From assembly GCF_002899825.2 (NCBI RefSeq), contig NZ_PPED02000003.1, forward strand, positions 781,542 to 845,541: a stretch of DNA of 64,000 nt. The letters run 5' to 3'. Under the pieces are notes generated by a model. It had not been told where the DNA came from, did no database searches, and saw only the letters and a list, made by a program, of their open reading frames with translations. Source of the DNA: Chryseobacterium phosphatilyticum. GTDB lineage: Bacteria > Bacteroidota > Bacteroidia > Flavobacteriales > Weeksellaceae. Of the stretch, positions 1 through 8,286 are shown in pieces. Position 1 is the first letter of the stretch. Every line of letters starts with the position of its first letter. The translations under genes were made by a program, and so were the position numbers.

Positions 1-1
1 A

Positions 2-658
2 TACGCTTACCAAAGAGGATCAGAAATCAAAATCAGTACAGATAAAGCACTGTATAATCCCAACTGGAATTATAATACTCCTATGACGCCCCAATTGGAT
101 CAGCTTTTTGCAAATACAGTGAAGGATGCCAGCCAGGCTTTGATTGATGCTTTTGTGAAGGAAGATCTGACCGTTCAGGTGAAGACACAACCTCCCGCAC
201 TGACTTCCGGGGAGCATGAAGATCTTAAAGTGGTGTATCAAAACGGTTTATTTGCCGGATTTTACAACCCACAGGAGCACTACGGTGATGAGTTTGTTGT
301 AAAATCAATTTATTCCGTGTGGGGTGGGGAAGTAACTTTTAGTAAAAACGAAAATTTTGCGAATGTCATCGGAAGTACTAATGACCCCAAGATTGCCGGT
401 AAATCATGGCTTCAGTTGTGGTCAGATCAATATGGTTACCCTTCCTGCTGTACGTCATTAAATTATAGCCCTGTTATCTGTACCAGTAGTCTGGTGGGCG
501 GCCATGTGATTCTTGGGAAGAAAGCACAGAAAGTAGCAACAGGCTCCAACAGCGTTTATATTATGCCGATTTGCAAAGCCCATAATAATAACGATAATGT
601 ATATATGGCGGCAATTATCTACCAGAAAGGAGTCTGGTTAAAGAATTATATGAATTAA
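2..658 (+). CDS. Hypothetical protein with Cys/His cluster, 5'-partial
   Basis: The reading frame is open to the left edge of the window, so the first ATG inside it (83) is probably internal and the gene begins upstream. I do not recognise the family. The visible part has no signal peptide or membrane segment. The C-terminal third carries a Cys/His array: a CC pair, then C-TSSLVGGHV, then about 20 residues on YIMPICKAHNNN. This spacing of C..GGH and C..HNN resembles a treble-clef or HNH-like zinc site, but no complete HNH catalytic motif is certain. A 36-bp gap separates it from the next small gene on the same strand, so the two are probably co-transcribed and share the terminator at 1056. 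Function unknown; nuclease-like folding is only a guess. Confidence 0.7.
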   Translation, partial: YAYQRGSEIKISTDKALYNPNWNYNTPMTPQLDQLFANTVKDASQALIDAFVKEDLTVQVKTQPPALTSGEHEDLKVVYQNGLFAGFYNPQEHYGDEFVVKSIYSVWGGEVTFSKNENFANVIGSTNDPKIAGKSWLQLWSDQYGYPSCCTSLNYSPVICTSSLVGGHVILGKKAQKVATGSNSVYIMPICKAHNNNDNVYMAAIIYQKGVWLKNYMN

Positions 659-694
659 ACATTTAACTCAAAAACAACCAAAAAAAATCAAAAT

Positions 695-1030
695 ATGGTA
701 CATTTAACTTTGCAGTCCGTAGAACAATGTATTATGGCTGCGTACAACAAATTTCTGACAGGACAAGGTGGAAACATTACCTGTGCAACGACAGATAACG
801 GAAATGTAGTGATTCAGACTGTCATCAGGGGCGATCAGTTTGATTGTGGTTTTGCCGGCTATGATATGAATAGAAACGATAAAGCCGGCCTTAAGAACTG
901 GTGCTCTACTCACCCTGGAGGAGGCTGGGCTTTCGGATTCAGAGATACAGATCCTGCCCATCCGGATAATGTGAATGTTATTTTGAGAACTCCTGCTCTC
1001 TTTTTCAATTTTCACGTTTATTTGTATTAA
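695..1030 (+). CDS. Hypothetical protein, 111 aa
   Basis: Small soluble protein without signal peptide or transmembrane segment. The start ATG is preceded by an A-rich stretch (CCAAAAAAAATCAAAAT), the usual flavobacterial ribosome-binding context. The middle contains a Gly-rich turn (HPGGGWAFGF) followed by RDTDPAHPDN. The C-terminus is hydrophobic and aromatic (ALFFNFHVYLY). I do not recognise a family. It follows the partial gene by 36 bp and is followed by a strong terminator, so it is the last gene of that transcript. An antisense frame of similar length (704-1015) looks like a shadow: it has no recognisable domain and overlaps completely. Confidence 0.6.
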   Translation: MVHLTLQSVEQCIMAAYNKFLTGQGGNITCATTDNGNVVIQTVIRGDQFDCGFAGYDMNRNDKAGLKNWCSTHPGGGWAFGFRDTDPAHPDNVNVILRTPALFFNFHVYLY

Positions 1031-1055
1031 AAAGAATTGTTTTTCTAAACAAAAG

Positions 1056-1100
1056 CCCCGGCAACATAGTTGCCGGGGTAATTATTGTGTAATTTTTTGA
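1056..1100 (+). terminator. Rho-independent terminator
   Basis: A perfect 10-bp GC-rich stem (CCCCGGCAAC / GTTGCCGGGG, 1056-1065 and 1069-1078) with a 3-nt loop is followed by an AT-rich tail with TTTTTT at 1093-1098. It ends the transcript of the two small genes at the left edge. Confidence 0.85.
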
Positions 1101-1156
1101 TGTACATGAAGATCAAATCAGAAAAATAGATCTGTGATAACAACAGACAATATTGA

Positions 1157-1588
1157 TCAGGAAAGTCTATTATCATTTCCATACAGAATTGCTGTCCCTG
1201 ATTGTTTTAAAATAATCTGATTAATTGCTTTTTGAAAAGTATCAATTGCATTGGGTTCTGCTATTATTTCAAATTCGACTCTACATTGAGATTCAGCACG
1301 AAATAACATTTCAGCTGCTATAGTTATCCTAACACCAATATGGGAAAGTGAATCAATAGGATAAAACCTTATTGAAAACCCGGAATCTTTATCTCCAAGT
1401 TCAAAGAAAATAAACCTCTCATGTTTTGGAAAGTCAACCAGCCAGGTACTGAGCTGCCTGAGTAATTTAATATCTTCATAAAAAATAGTTGTTCCTGAAA
1501 AATAGGTGTTTGATCCTTTAATTTGAAATTGAAATAATTCATCTTCAGAATTATTTACTCTAAGTTCTAAATAGGACTGTAAGTTCAT
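1157..1588 (-). CDS. Hypothetical protein, 143 aa
   Basis: Soluble protein with no signal peptide or membrane segment. It alternates charged and aromatic beta-strand-like blocks (RFIFFELGDKD, FSIRFYPID, CRVEFEIIAEP), suggesting an all-beta or alpha/beta domain of about 140 residues. The style (short, acidic, stand-alone) is reminiscent of immunity proteins of polymorphic toxin systems such as the WapI-immunity-like group, but I cannot identify a diagnostic motif. It is convergent with the two preceding small genes across the terminator at 1056-1078. No toxin gene is next to it on the right. Call it unknown. Confidence 0.6.
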   Translation of the reverse strand: MNLQSYLELRVNNSEDELFQFQIKGSNTYFSGTTIFYEDIKLLRQLSTWLVDFPKHERFIFFELGDKDSGFSIRFYPIDSLSHIGVRITIAAEMLFRAESQCRVEFEIIAEPNAIDTFQKAINQIILKQSGTAILYGNDNRLS

Positions 1589-1856
1589 CGTTTAATAACT
1601 TGTTTTCTGTTAATGTAGATTTTACATATAAGTGTTTACAGAAAATGGTTTGTTAAAGAACCGTTCATACTGAGGTGTTCTGCAAGTTTATGTAAATTAT
1701 TTTTGATGAAAAAACACTTTTAAAGGTAATAATAAATTAAAACTGTTCTTTTGTCGAAATTATATTTTTTTAAAAATTGAATAATAATCAATAATTGAGG
1801 CTATTGTCAGCTACTACCTGCGAAAATTTTAATTAAAGTTAATATTTTTAGTATAC

Positions 1857-1887
1857 TTGTTAATGTTTTGTTAAAAGATAGTCTTTG
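1857..1887 (+). promoter_or_regulatory. Candidate promoter for the phosphodiesterase-SusCD operon
   Basis: In the 334-bp gap 1589-1922 a TTG (1857-1859), a 19-nt spacer and TAGTCTTTG (1879-1887) approximate the Bacteroidota consensus TTG/TAnnTTTG, with one extra base inside the -7 box. The rest of the gap is AT-rich and I see no gene or repeat in it. Confidence 0.4.
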
Positions 1888-1922
1888 TTTTTTATAGAAT
1901 TTTGCCAAAATAAAAATGTCGC

Positions 1923-3176
1923 ATGAACTTTCTCAAATCTTTCTTACTTATTTTTTTATCCTTTGCCAGCCTTGATGCTTTCGCTCAGAAACATGCAGCT
2001 AAAAGAAAAGTCGTTTTCATTATTGTTGACGGTATCGCTGAAGATATGCTGAATAAAGCTCAAATTCCCAATCTTAACAAGATTACAAAGGATGGAGCAT
2101 TGCTGAAAGCCTATGTGGGTGGCGAAAAAGGAGGTTACAGTGAGACCCCGACCATTTCAGCAGTAGGGTATAACAGCTTGCTGACGGGAACGTGGGTTAA
2201 TAAACATAACGTTTATGATAATGATATCAAAAATCCTAATTATAGCTATCCGACCATTTTCAGACTCTTTAAAGAGCAGTTTCCGGATAAAAAAACAGCC
2301 GTGTTTTCAACCTGGGAAGATAACCGTACCAAGTTGATTGGCGAAAATCTTGAAGCTACCGGAAAGGTAAAAATGGATTTTTCCTATGATGGAATGGAAA
2401 AAGATACCCTGAATTTTCCTCATGATAAACAAAGCGGATATATCCGTAAAATTGACAGCCTTGTAGCAGAAAAAGCCGCCGGTTATATTGCACAGAATGC
2501 ACCGGATGTATCCTGGGTTTATTTAGAATTTACTGATGATATGGGACATCGTCATGGAGATGGTGATATTTTGTATAAAGCGATTTCTTTTGAAGACCGC
2601 CTTATCGGAAAGATATATGATGCGGTAAAGGAACGCCAAACAAAATTTGGAGAAGACTGGTTATTCGTCGTCACTACCGATCATGGAAGATCTGCAAGTA
2701 ATGGTAAAGGCCATGGGGGACAAAGTGATAGAGAAAGAAATACTTGGATTGCCATTAACAAACCCAATATCAATTCATATGCAAAGAATAATCGTGTAGC
2801 AATCACAGATATACTACCGACTATGGCCAATTTTCTGGAACTGAAGGTTCCTGTAGAGATTCAACAGGAAATAGATGGTATTGATTTAATTAAAAACAGA
2901 ATAGCTTATCAACTCAAAGCTCAATTATCAGATACACTGCTTAAAGTAACGTGGAAAACAACAAAACCTTCTGATGAGTGGGCAGAAGTTTACATGACAG
3001 AGACCAATAATTTCAAAAATAAAGGTAAAGATGTCTATCAACTACTGGGAAAAACAAAACTTGGTGGCGGGCAGTTTACCTATCAGCTGAAAACCCATCA
3101 TTCCGATATCTATAAAATTGTTCTGAAAACCAAAGAGGGTTTCCTGAATACCTGGATCAATACACACACTAAATAA
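1923..3176 (+). CDS. Secreted alkaline-phosphatase-superfamily phosphodiesterase
   Basis: A 417-residue enzyme with an N-terminal signal peptide (FLLIFLSFASLDAFAQ). It matches the type I phosphodiesterase / nucleotide pyrophosphatase branch of the alkaline phosphatase superfamily, which hydrolyses phosphate mono- or diesters with two metal ions. Visible site residues are D36 in VDG, the nucleophile region ETPTISAVG (74-82; Thr77 or Ser79), D205 and H209 in TDDMGHRHG, D253/H254 in TTDHG and H264 in GHGG. All expected metal-ligand positions are present, so it should be active in the periplasm or outside. A C-terminal region of about 80 residues (335-417) is probably a small beta domain. It lies 12 bp before a SusC gene, implying that its product or substrate is taken up by that transporter. 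Substrate unknown. Confidence 0.88.
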   Translation: MNFLKSFLLIFLSFASLDAFAQKHAAKRKVVFIIVDGIAEDMLNKAQIPNLNKITKDGALLKAYVGGEKGGYSETPTISAVGYNSLLTGTWVNKHNVYDNDIKNPNYSYPTIFRLFKEQFPDKKTAVFSTWEDNRTKLIGENLEATGKVKMDFSYDGMEKDTLNFPHDKQSGYIRKIDSLVAEKAAGYIAQNAPDVSWVYLEFTDDMGHRHGDGDILYKAISFEDRLIGKIYDAVKERQTKFGEDWLFVVTTDHGRSASNGKGHGGQSDRERNTWIAINKPNINSYAKNNRVAITDILPTMANFLELKVPVEIQQEIDGIDLIKNRIAYQLKAQLSDTLLKVTWKTTKPSDEWAEVYMTETNNFKNKGKDVYQLLGKTKLGGGQFTYQLKTHHSDIYKIVLKTKEGFLNTWINTHTK

Positions 3177-3188
3177 AGGAATATACTC

Positions 3189-6152
3189 ATGAAATTACAG
3201 ATTTTAATTGGGCTGGGCTTAGTCGTCAGCTGGGAAGCTTATGGCCAAAAAGTATCTCAAATCGGAGGTTCTGATACCCTGAAAACTCATGAAAAAAAGA
3301 TTGATGAGGTTGTTATTACAGCTTTAGGAATCAAAAAAGAAAAGAAAGCCATAGGCTATGCTGTGCAGGAGGTAAAAGGAGATGTTCTTGAAAAAGCGAA
3401 GGAACCTAACTTTATCAACTCACTTTCAGGACGCGTTGCCGGCTTGAATATTAAAAACAGCACTGATCTTTTTCAGGATCCGGGTATTAATCTGAGAGGT
3501 GCCAAGCCCCTTATCGTTATTGACGGAGTACCAGACAGAACCGCCGATTTGTGGAGGGTAAATGCAGATGATATTGATAACATAAGTGTATTAAAGGGGC
3601 CTACTGCTTCAGCGTTATATGGATCTGTTGGTAAGGACGGGGCCATTATGATTACTACAAAGAAAGGAAAAAAAGGAAAGATGACTGTTTCCTTTAACAA
3701 TTCTACCATGTTTCAGACTTCTTTTATCCGTATTCCAAAAGTTCAGACAGTCTATGGAGGCGGGAATAACGGGAAGTATGCTTATACGAATGGAGAAGGC
3801 TCCGGAAGTGAAGGAGGCGGATGGATCTGGGGTCCCAAGCTGGATCAAAAGGATCCCACTACTCCGAGCGGGTATTTTGAAACACCACAATATAACAGTC
3901 CGATTGATCCTGTGACAGGAAAACTGGTTCCATTACCATGGATTTCACGGGGAAAAGACAATATTAAAAACTTCTTTGAAACCGGATTGATTCAGTCAAA
4001 TAATGTAAGCGTCGACTGGGGAAATGAAAAGGCTACTTTCAGGCTTTCCTTTTCTAATATTTATCAGAAAGGAATTGTACCCAATACGGATCTCAAAACA
4101 ACATCTATCAGCCTGGCGGGGTCTGTAAATCCTGTTAAGGATCTCATGATTAATTCTACATTAACCTATAATAAAGAATATACTTCCAATTTCCCGGAAG
4201 TAGGCTATGGGCCAACCAATTATCTGTATAATCTCGTATTGTGGACAGGAGCTGATGTCGACGTCAGAGACCTGAGAAATTATTGGGTGCCTGGGAAACA
4301 AGGATATCAGCAGAGACATTATAATGTGTCTTACTATAACAACCCTTATTTTCAGGCTTATGAATACCTGAGGCCATACTATAAAGATAATGTACTGGGG
4401 AATGTCAATGTAGAATACCAGATCGTTCCGAATTTATCAGCGAAAGCTCGGGTAGGAGCTAATATCTACAGTTTGAATCGTGAATTCAGGGAGCCTAAGA
4501 GCTATATTGGATATGGTAATAAATCACTGGGAAATTACACTCAGGTTACCGGAAATTATTTTGATATGACTTCAGAACTAGGACTTAAATATCAGAACCA
4601 TTATTCCGATAACTTTACGTTAAGTGGGGAAGCCTATATTTCTAATTTTTATAGAGAGCTTAAGAATAGTGAAATACGGACCGATGGTCTGGTTACTCCG
4701 GGATGGTATAATCTGTTCAATAGTATAGGTCCTCTGTTTGTCCCTACGGATGGAAACAGAAACAGAAAAGAATATGAACAAATCAATAGTGTATACGGCT
4801 ATGTAGATATGGAGTTTTATAAAACATTCTTCCTGAATATGACCGCCCGATATGATAAAGTTTCAACCCTACCGAAGGGAAATAATGAATACTTTTATCC
4901 TTCTATTTCAGGATCATTACTATTAAACCAACTGCTTAGCCTTCCTTCATGGATTAATTTTGCCAAGTTACGGGGATCATTTGCCCAGGTTTCTACAGGA
5001 AAAATAGCAGATAATACCTACGGTTATATTTCAGCTTTTGAAAAAAGCAATGTCAATTGGAACGGGCAATCTTCATTTTATTTCGGAGATATTCTGATTG
5101 ATGGGAATATAAAACCTGAAACGGTAGACTCATGGGAAGTGGGGACGAATATCGGATTGCTGAAGAACAGGATTAGTTTAGACGTAGCCTATTTTCAAAC
5201 CCGCGATTACAACAACCTGGCCAAAATTCCTTTATCAGAGGGGGTAGGTTATAAATATTATCTCACTAACGGGAATGTATATCAGCGAAGAGGGGTAGAA
5301 TTTACCCTGAATGCGGATATTATTAAACATTCAGATTTTAAATGGAGTTCTCAGCTTAATTTTAGCAGGTATCGGAAGTATTTAAAAGAAGCTTATGGTG
5401 GTAAAGATTATATTACGGTTTACAATCCTGCCAATGGTCGGGAAAATTTTGTCCGGGTAGGAGAAAGGATGGATAAGCTTACTGCTATGCCTTATGAAAC
5501 TTCCCCGGACGGACAACTGGTATTGAAAAATGGATATCCGGTGAATTCTACGGCTCCGTTTGAAAGCAAAATGGGGTATTCTGATCCGGACTGGACGTAT
5601 GGATTTTCCCATAATTTTAGCTATCGTAATTTTTCACTCTCTTTACTTTTTGATGGCAGAATTGGGGGAACGATGTATTCTACAACCAATCAAAAAATGT
5701 GGTGGGGAGGCATTGCACCAGGAACAGTCAACCAGTACAGGGATGATGCTAATGCAGGACATAACACGTATATCGCCCCGGGAGTAAGGGTTGTGAGCGG
5801 ATCTGTTACCTATAATCAGAATGGGACCATAAAATCTGATACCCGCGTTTTTGTCCCTAACGATGTTCCGGTCAATTACAATGCCTACATGCAGAGTACA
5901 AGCAATGCATTTGAAAGTAATTATCATTACTATAAGCAAACCTTCATCAAACTAAGAGAGGTAACAGTGACCTATAATTTTAAAAAGTCTTTTGTAGAAA
6001 AACTGAATATGTCTTCAGCGAGCATTTCTCTGATCGGAAGAAACCTCTGGTTGGCTTCTGAAATTAAAAATGTAGATCCGGATTCCGGTATGGATCAGCT
6101 CCAGACTCCGGCAACAAGAAGTTTCGGGGTAAACCTCAATGTGAAATTCTAA
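3189..6152 (+). CDS. SusC/RagA-type TonB-dependent outer membrane transporter
   Basis: A 987-residue outer membrane protein. After a signal peptide ending near AYGQK comes an unusually short lead and the motif IDEVVITALGIKKEKK, then the SusC plug (GRVAGLNIKNS, LIVIDGVPD, ISVLKGPTASALYG). The remainder is a large beta-barrel ending in Phe (NLNVKF). The carboxypeptidase-D-like N-terminal domain found in most SusC proteins is absent, so the protein goes almost straight from signal peptide to plug. It is in one operon with the phosphodiesterase upstream (12 bp) and SusD downstream (17 bp). Role: energy-dependent import of a ligand captured by SusD, probably a phosphoester product. Ligand unknown. 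Confidence 0.93.
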   Translation: MKLQILIGLGLVVSWEAYGQKVSQIGGSDTLKTHEKKIDEVVITALGIKKEKKAIGYAVQEVKGDVLEKAKEPNFINSLSGRVAGLNIKNSTDLFQDPGINLRGAKPLIVIDGVPDRTADLWRVNADDIDNISVLKGPTASALYGSVGKDGAIMITTKKGKKGKMTVSFNNSTMFQTSFIRIPKVQTVYGGGNNGKYAYTNGEGSGSEGGGWIWGPKLDQKDPTTPSGYFETPQYNSPIDPVTGKLVPLPWISRGKDNIKNFFETGLIQSNNVSVDWGNEKATFRLSFSNIYQKGIVPNTDLKTTSISLAGSVNPVKDLMINSTLTYNKEYTSNFPEVGYGPTNYLYNLVLWTGADVDVRDLRNYWVPGKQGYQQRHYNVSYYNNPYFQAYEYLRPYYKDNVLGNVNVEYQIVPNLSAKARVGANIYSLNREFREPKSYIGYGNKSLGNYTQVTGNYFDMTSELGLKYQNHYSDNFTLSGEAYISNFYRELKNSEIRTDGLVTPGWYNLFNSIGPLFVPTDGNRNRKEYEQINSVYGYVDMEFYKTFFLNMTARYDKVSTLPKGNNEYFYPSISGSLLLNQLLSLPSWINFAKLRGSFAQVSTGKIADNTYGYISAFEKSNVNWNGQSSFYFGDILIDGNIKPETVDSWEVGTNIGLLKNRISLDVAYFQTRDYNNLAKIPLSEGVGYKYYLTNGNVYQRRGVEFTLNADIIKHSDFKWSSQLNFSRYRKYLKEAYGGKDYITVYNPANGRENFVRVGERMDKLTAMPYETSPDGQLVLKNGYPVNSTAPFESKMGYSDPDWTYGFSHNFSYRNFSLSLLFDGRIGGTMYSTTNQKMWWGGIAPGTVNQYRDDANAGHNTYIAPGVRVVSGSVTYNQNGTIKSDTRVFVPNDVPVNYNAYMQSTSNAFESNYHYYKQTFIKLREVTVTYNFKKSFVEKLNMSSASISLIGRNLWLASEIKNVDPDSGMDQLQTPATRSFGVNLNVKF

Positions 6153-6169
6153 TCATAAATACTATTGAA

Positions 6170-7624
6170 ATGAAATCAACCAGAATTTATATATTTTTAT
6201 TGATTATCGGATTAAGCTTAATCAGCTGTAGCAGAGTTGAAGATTATCAGGATGATCCTAATCGTCCTAAAAGTGTGGATGCAGGCAATATCCTTCCGGG
6301 AATTGAAGTTAATGCTTTTAACACCATTAAAGCGGAAGCCGCCCTGGCATCGAGACAGCTAGCCTATATCAATGGTGTTAATGCCCAGCAATATTACAAC
6401 TGGCAGAGAGGGTCCTTTGGAGCGTATGATTATATCAAACAGGTAGATAAGATGGTAGCAGAGGCCAATAAAAAAGGAGGAAAAGAATATATTGCACTAG
6501 CCCGTTTCTTTAAAGCATATTACTTTATTTCATTGTCTGAGACATTTGGTGATATTCCTTATAGTGAAGCTATAAAGACAGATAATTTCTATCCTAAATA
6601 TGATGATCAGAAAAGTATCTATAAAAATGTACTTAATGAGTTGGCATTGGCAAATACAGAACTTTCTGATCTTAATACTCCTATAGCAGGAGATCTTATT
6701 TATAACGGAGCTATTGTAAAATGGAGAAAGCTCATTAATTCTTACCGATTGAGAATTCTGATGGATCTCTCCAAAAGAACAGATGATCCGGACTTGAATA
6801 TAAAGCAGACTTTTGCAGATATTGTCAATAATCCTATTCAAAATCCTATTATGGAAACGGGTGAAGATAGTGGAGTTCTTCCTTTCTATAATCAGGTGAA
6901 TAACCGTTATCCGTATTTTAATAGCAATGATCTCAAGACCGCTTATTATATGGAGCAGAGCTTTGTGGATAAGCTAAAAAATACTAAAGATCCGAGGTTA
7001 TTTATAATGGCCGAAAAGAAAACCAGTACCGTGGGAACTGATCCTTCAGATCCGTTTAGTTACTATGACGGTTTATATGGAAGTGGTGATTTGGGAGAGA
7101 ACTCTACAAAAGCTTCCAATGGATTGGCATCGAGAATTAATCCCAGATACTTTAATGATCCCATCAATGAACCGGGGGTACTAATGGGGTATACAGAATT
7201 ACAGTTTGTTTTGGCAGAAGCCATTGTGCGTGGGTGGATCGGAGGAAATGCAAATGCATATTACTTAAAGGCAATTAATGCTTCTATGAATTTTTACAAA
7301 GTTAATACGACTGATATCAATACATATTTAGCCCAATCAACCATTAATCTTGAGCCGGGAAAAGAGATCGAGCAGATTATGGATCAAAAGCATATTGCAT
7401 TATTTTTTAATACGGGATGGAGAGCGTTTTATGAGCAGAGGAGAACAGGATTTCCTAAATTTAACACGGATGGAAAAGGGAGCCTGAATAATGGCAAAAT
7501 TCCTAAAAGATGGATGTATCCTTCATCTGAAATTAATAATAACAATAATAATCTCACTCAGGCAATCAATAAACAGTATCCCGGAGGAGACGATATCAAC
7601 GAAACGATGTGGTTGATTAAATAA
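6170..7624 (+). CDS. SusD/RagB-family surface lipoprotein
   Basis: A 484-residue lipoprotein with a lipobox ending at Cys20 (LSLISC). The N-terminal acidic DPNRPKSVDAGNILPG block and the helical TPR-like repeats that follow, with the late block YTELQFVLAEAIVRGW and the C-terminal RRTGFPKF, are typical of the SusD-like group that pairs with SusC. It should sit on the cell surface as the lid of the preceding TonB-dependent transporter and bind its ligand. It is the last gene of the three-gene operon; a hairpin follows 26 bp after the stop. Confidence 0.92.
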   Translation: MKSTRIYIFLLIIGLSLISCSRVEDYQDDPNRPKSVDAGNILPGIEVNAFNTIKAEAALASRQLAYINGVNAQQYYNWQRGSFGAYDYIKQVDKMVAEANKKGGKEYIALARFFKAYYFISLSETFGDIPYSEAIKTDNFYPKYDDQKSIYKNVLNELALANTELSDLNTPIAGDLIYNGAIVKWRKLINSYRLRILMDLSKRTDDPDLNIKQTFADIVNNPIQNPIMETGEDSGVLPFYNQVNNRYPYFNSNDLKTAYYMEQSFVDKLKNTKDPRLFIMAEKKTSTVGTDPSDPFSYYDGLYGSGDLGENSTKASNGLASRINPRYFNDPINEPGVLMGYTELQFVLAEAIVRGWIGGNANAYYLKAINASMNFYKVNTTDINTYLAQSTINLEPGKEIEQIMDQKHIALFFNTGWRAFYEQRRTGFPKFNTDGKGSLNNGKIPKRWMYPSSEINNNNNNLTQAINKQYPGGDDINETMWLIK

Positions 7625-7650
7625 ACTCTAACAAACACAAACTATTCAAT

Positions 7651-7683
7651 AAAAAATACTGCCTCGATGGGGCAGTATTTTTT
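7651..7683. terminator. Bidirectional terminator
   Basis: A 13-bp stem whose core is AATACTGCC / GGCAGTATT has A6 on one side and T6 on the other, with a 7-nt loop. It lies between the SusD gene (plus) and the VOC gene (minus), so it can stop transcripts from both sides. Confidence 0.85.
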
Positions 7684-7698
7684 ATTAAATGAAGAGGC

Positions 7699-8094
7699 TT
7701 AGTTAAATTTTTGAATCGCCTGCTCGCTCACAGGAGTAAAGAAATTAATTAAATTTCCATCCGGATCACGGAACAGAAGAGAGCGGTTACCCCAAGGCAT
7801 GGTAGTAGGCTCCTGAACGACTTGACCGGTAAGACCTTTTATCTTTTGATATTCTACATCTACATCAGAAACCAGAAATTCTATAATGCTAGTTTGTGAT
7901 CCTGTAGATTCTTCCAGATTGTCACCAAACATTTTCATCGTACGGGTACTTCCAATTGCTATGGTAATCGTTTCGGTAGAAAGTTCAGCGAAATCTTCTG
8001 TATACCATTGAGCAGTTAGACCGATTGCTTTCTCATAAAAATGAACAGACTGTTGAATGTCTTTGGTGATAATTCTTAACGATGTTAATTTCAT
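7699..8094 (-). CDS. VOC-family (glyoxalase/bleomycin-resistance fold) protein
   Basis: A 131-residue single VOC domain. The N-terminal strand KLTSLRIITKDIQQSVHFYEKAIGL and the C-terminal MPWGNRSLLFRDPDGNLINFF are the two hallmark blocks of the fold; the Glu/His metal positions cannot be assigned with certainty. Such proteins act as dioxygenases, isomerases or drug-binding resistance proteins in the cytoplasm. It is separated by 192 bp from the kinase gene upstream and convergent with the SusD gene. Specific function unknown. Confidence 0.85.
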   Translation of the reverse strand: MKLTSLRIITKDIQQSVHFYEKAIGLTAQWYTEDFAELSTETITIAIGSTRTMKMFGDNLEESTGSQTSIIEFLVSDVDVEYQKIKGLTGQVVQEPTTMPWGNRSLLFRDPDGNLINFFTPVSEQAIQKFN

Positions 8095-8195
8095 TTTGTC
8101 TTGCTTTTAATAACTGGAACAAAGCTACGATAGGGTAGCGACAACAGTTTGTCAGTAGGTTATTTTCCATTATTTTTAAACATTAAAACTTTGTG

Positions 8196-8256
8196 TGAAA
8201 TTACAATTGCAGATGATTGTGAGGAAATCTGCGCAATCTCCCTGATCTGCGAGATG
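8196..8256. repeat. Degenerate intergenic repeat (AATCTGCG-type)
   Basis: The gap between the VOC start and the kinase stop contains AATCTGCGCAATCTCC and GATCTGCGAGAT. These words are related to ones in the gap 55030-55220. They look like decayed copies of a dispersed flavobacterial intergenic repeat. A minus-strand open frame spans the region but has no domain and runs into the kinase gene, so I do not call it a gene. Confidence 0.4.
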
Positions 8257-8286
8257 ATATAATGCTCTCGTTTATGAGTAGCAAAT

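Noticed and set aside
704..1015. Antisense frame of 103 codons
   Set aside because: Full overlap with the plus-strand gene that has better start context and a terminator.
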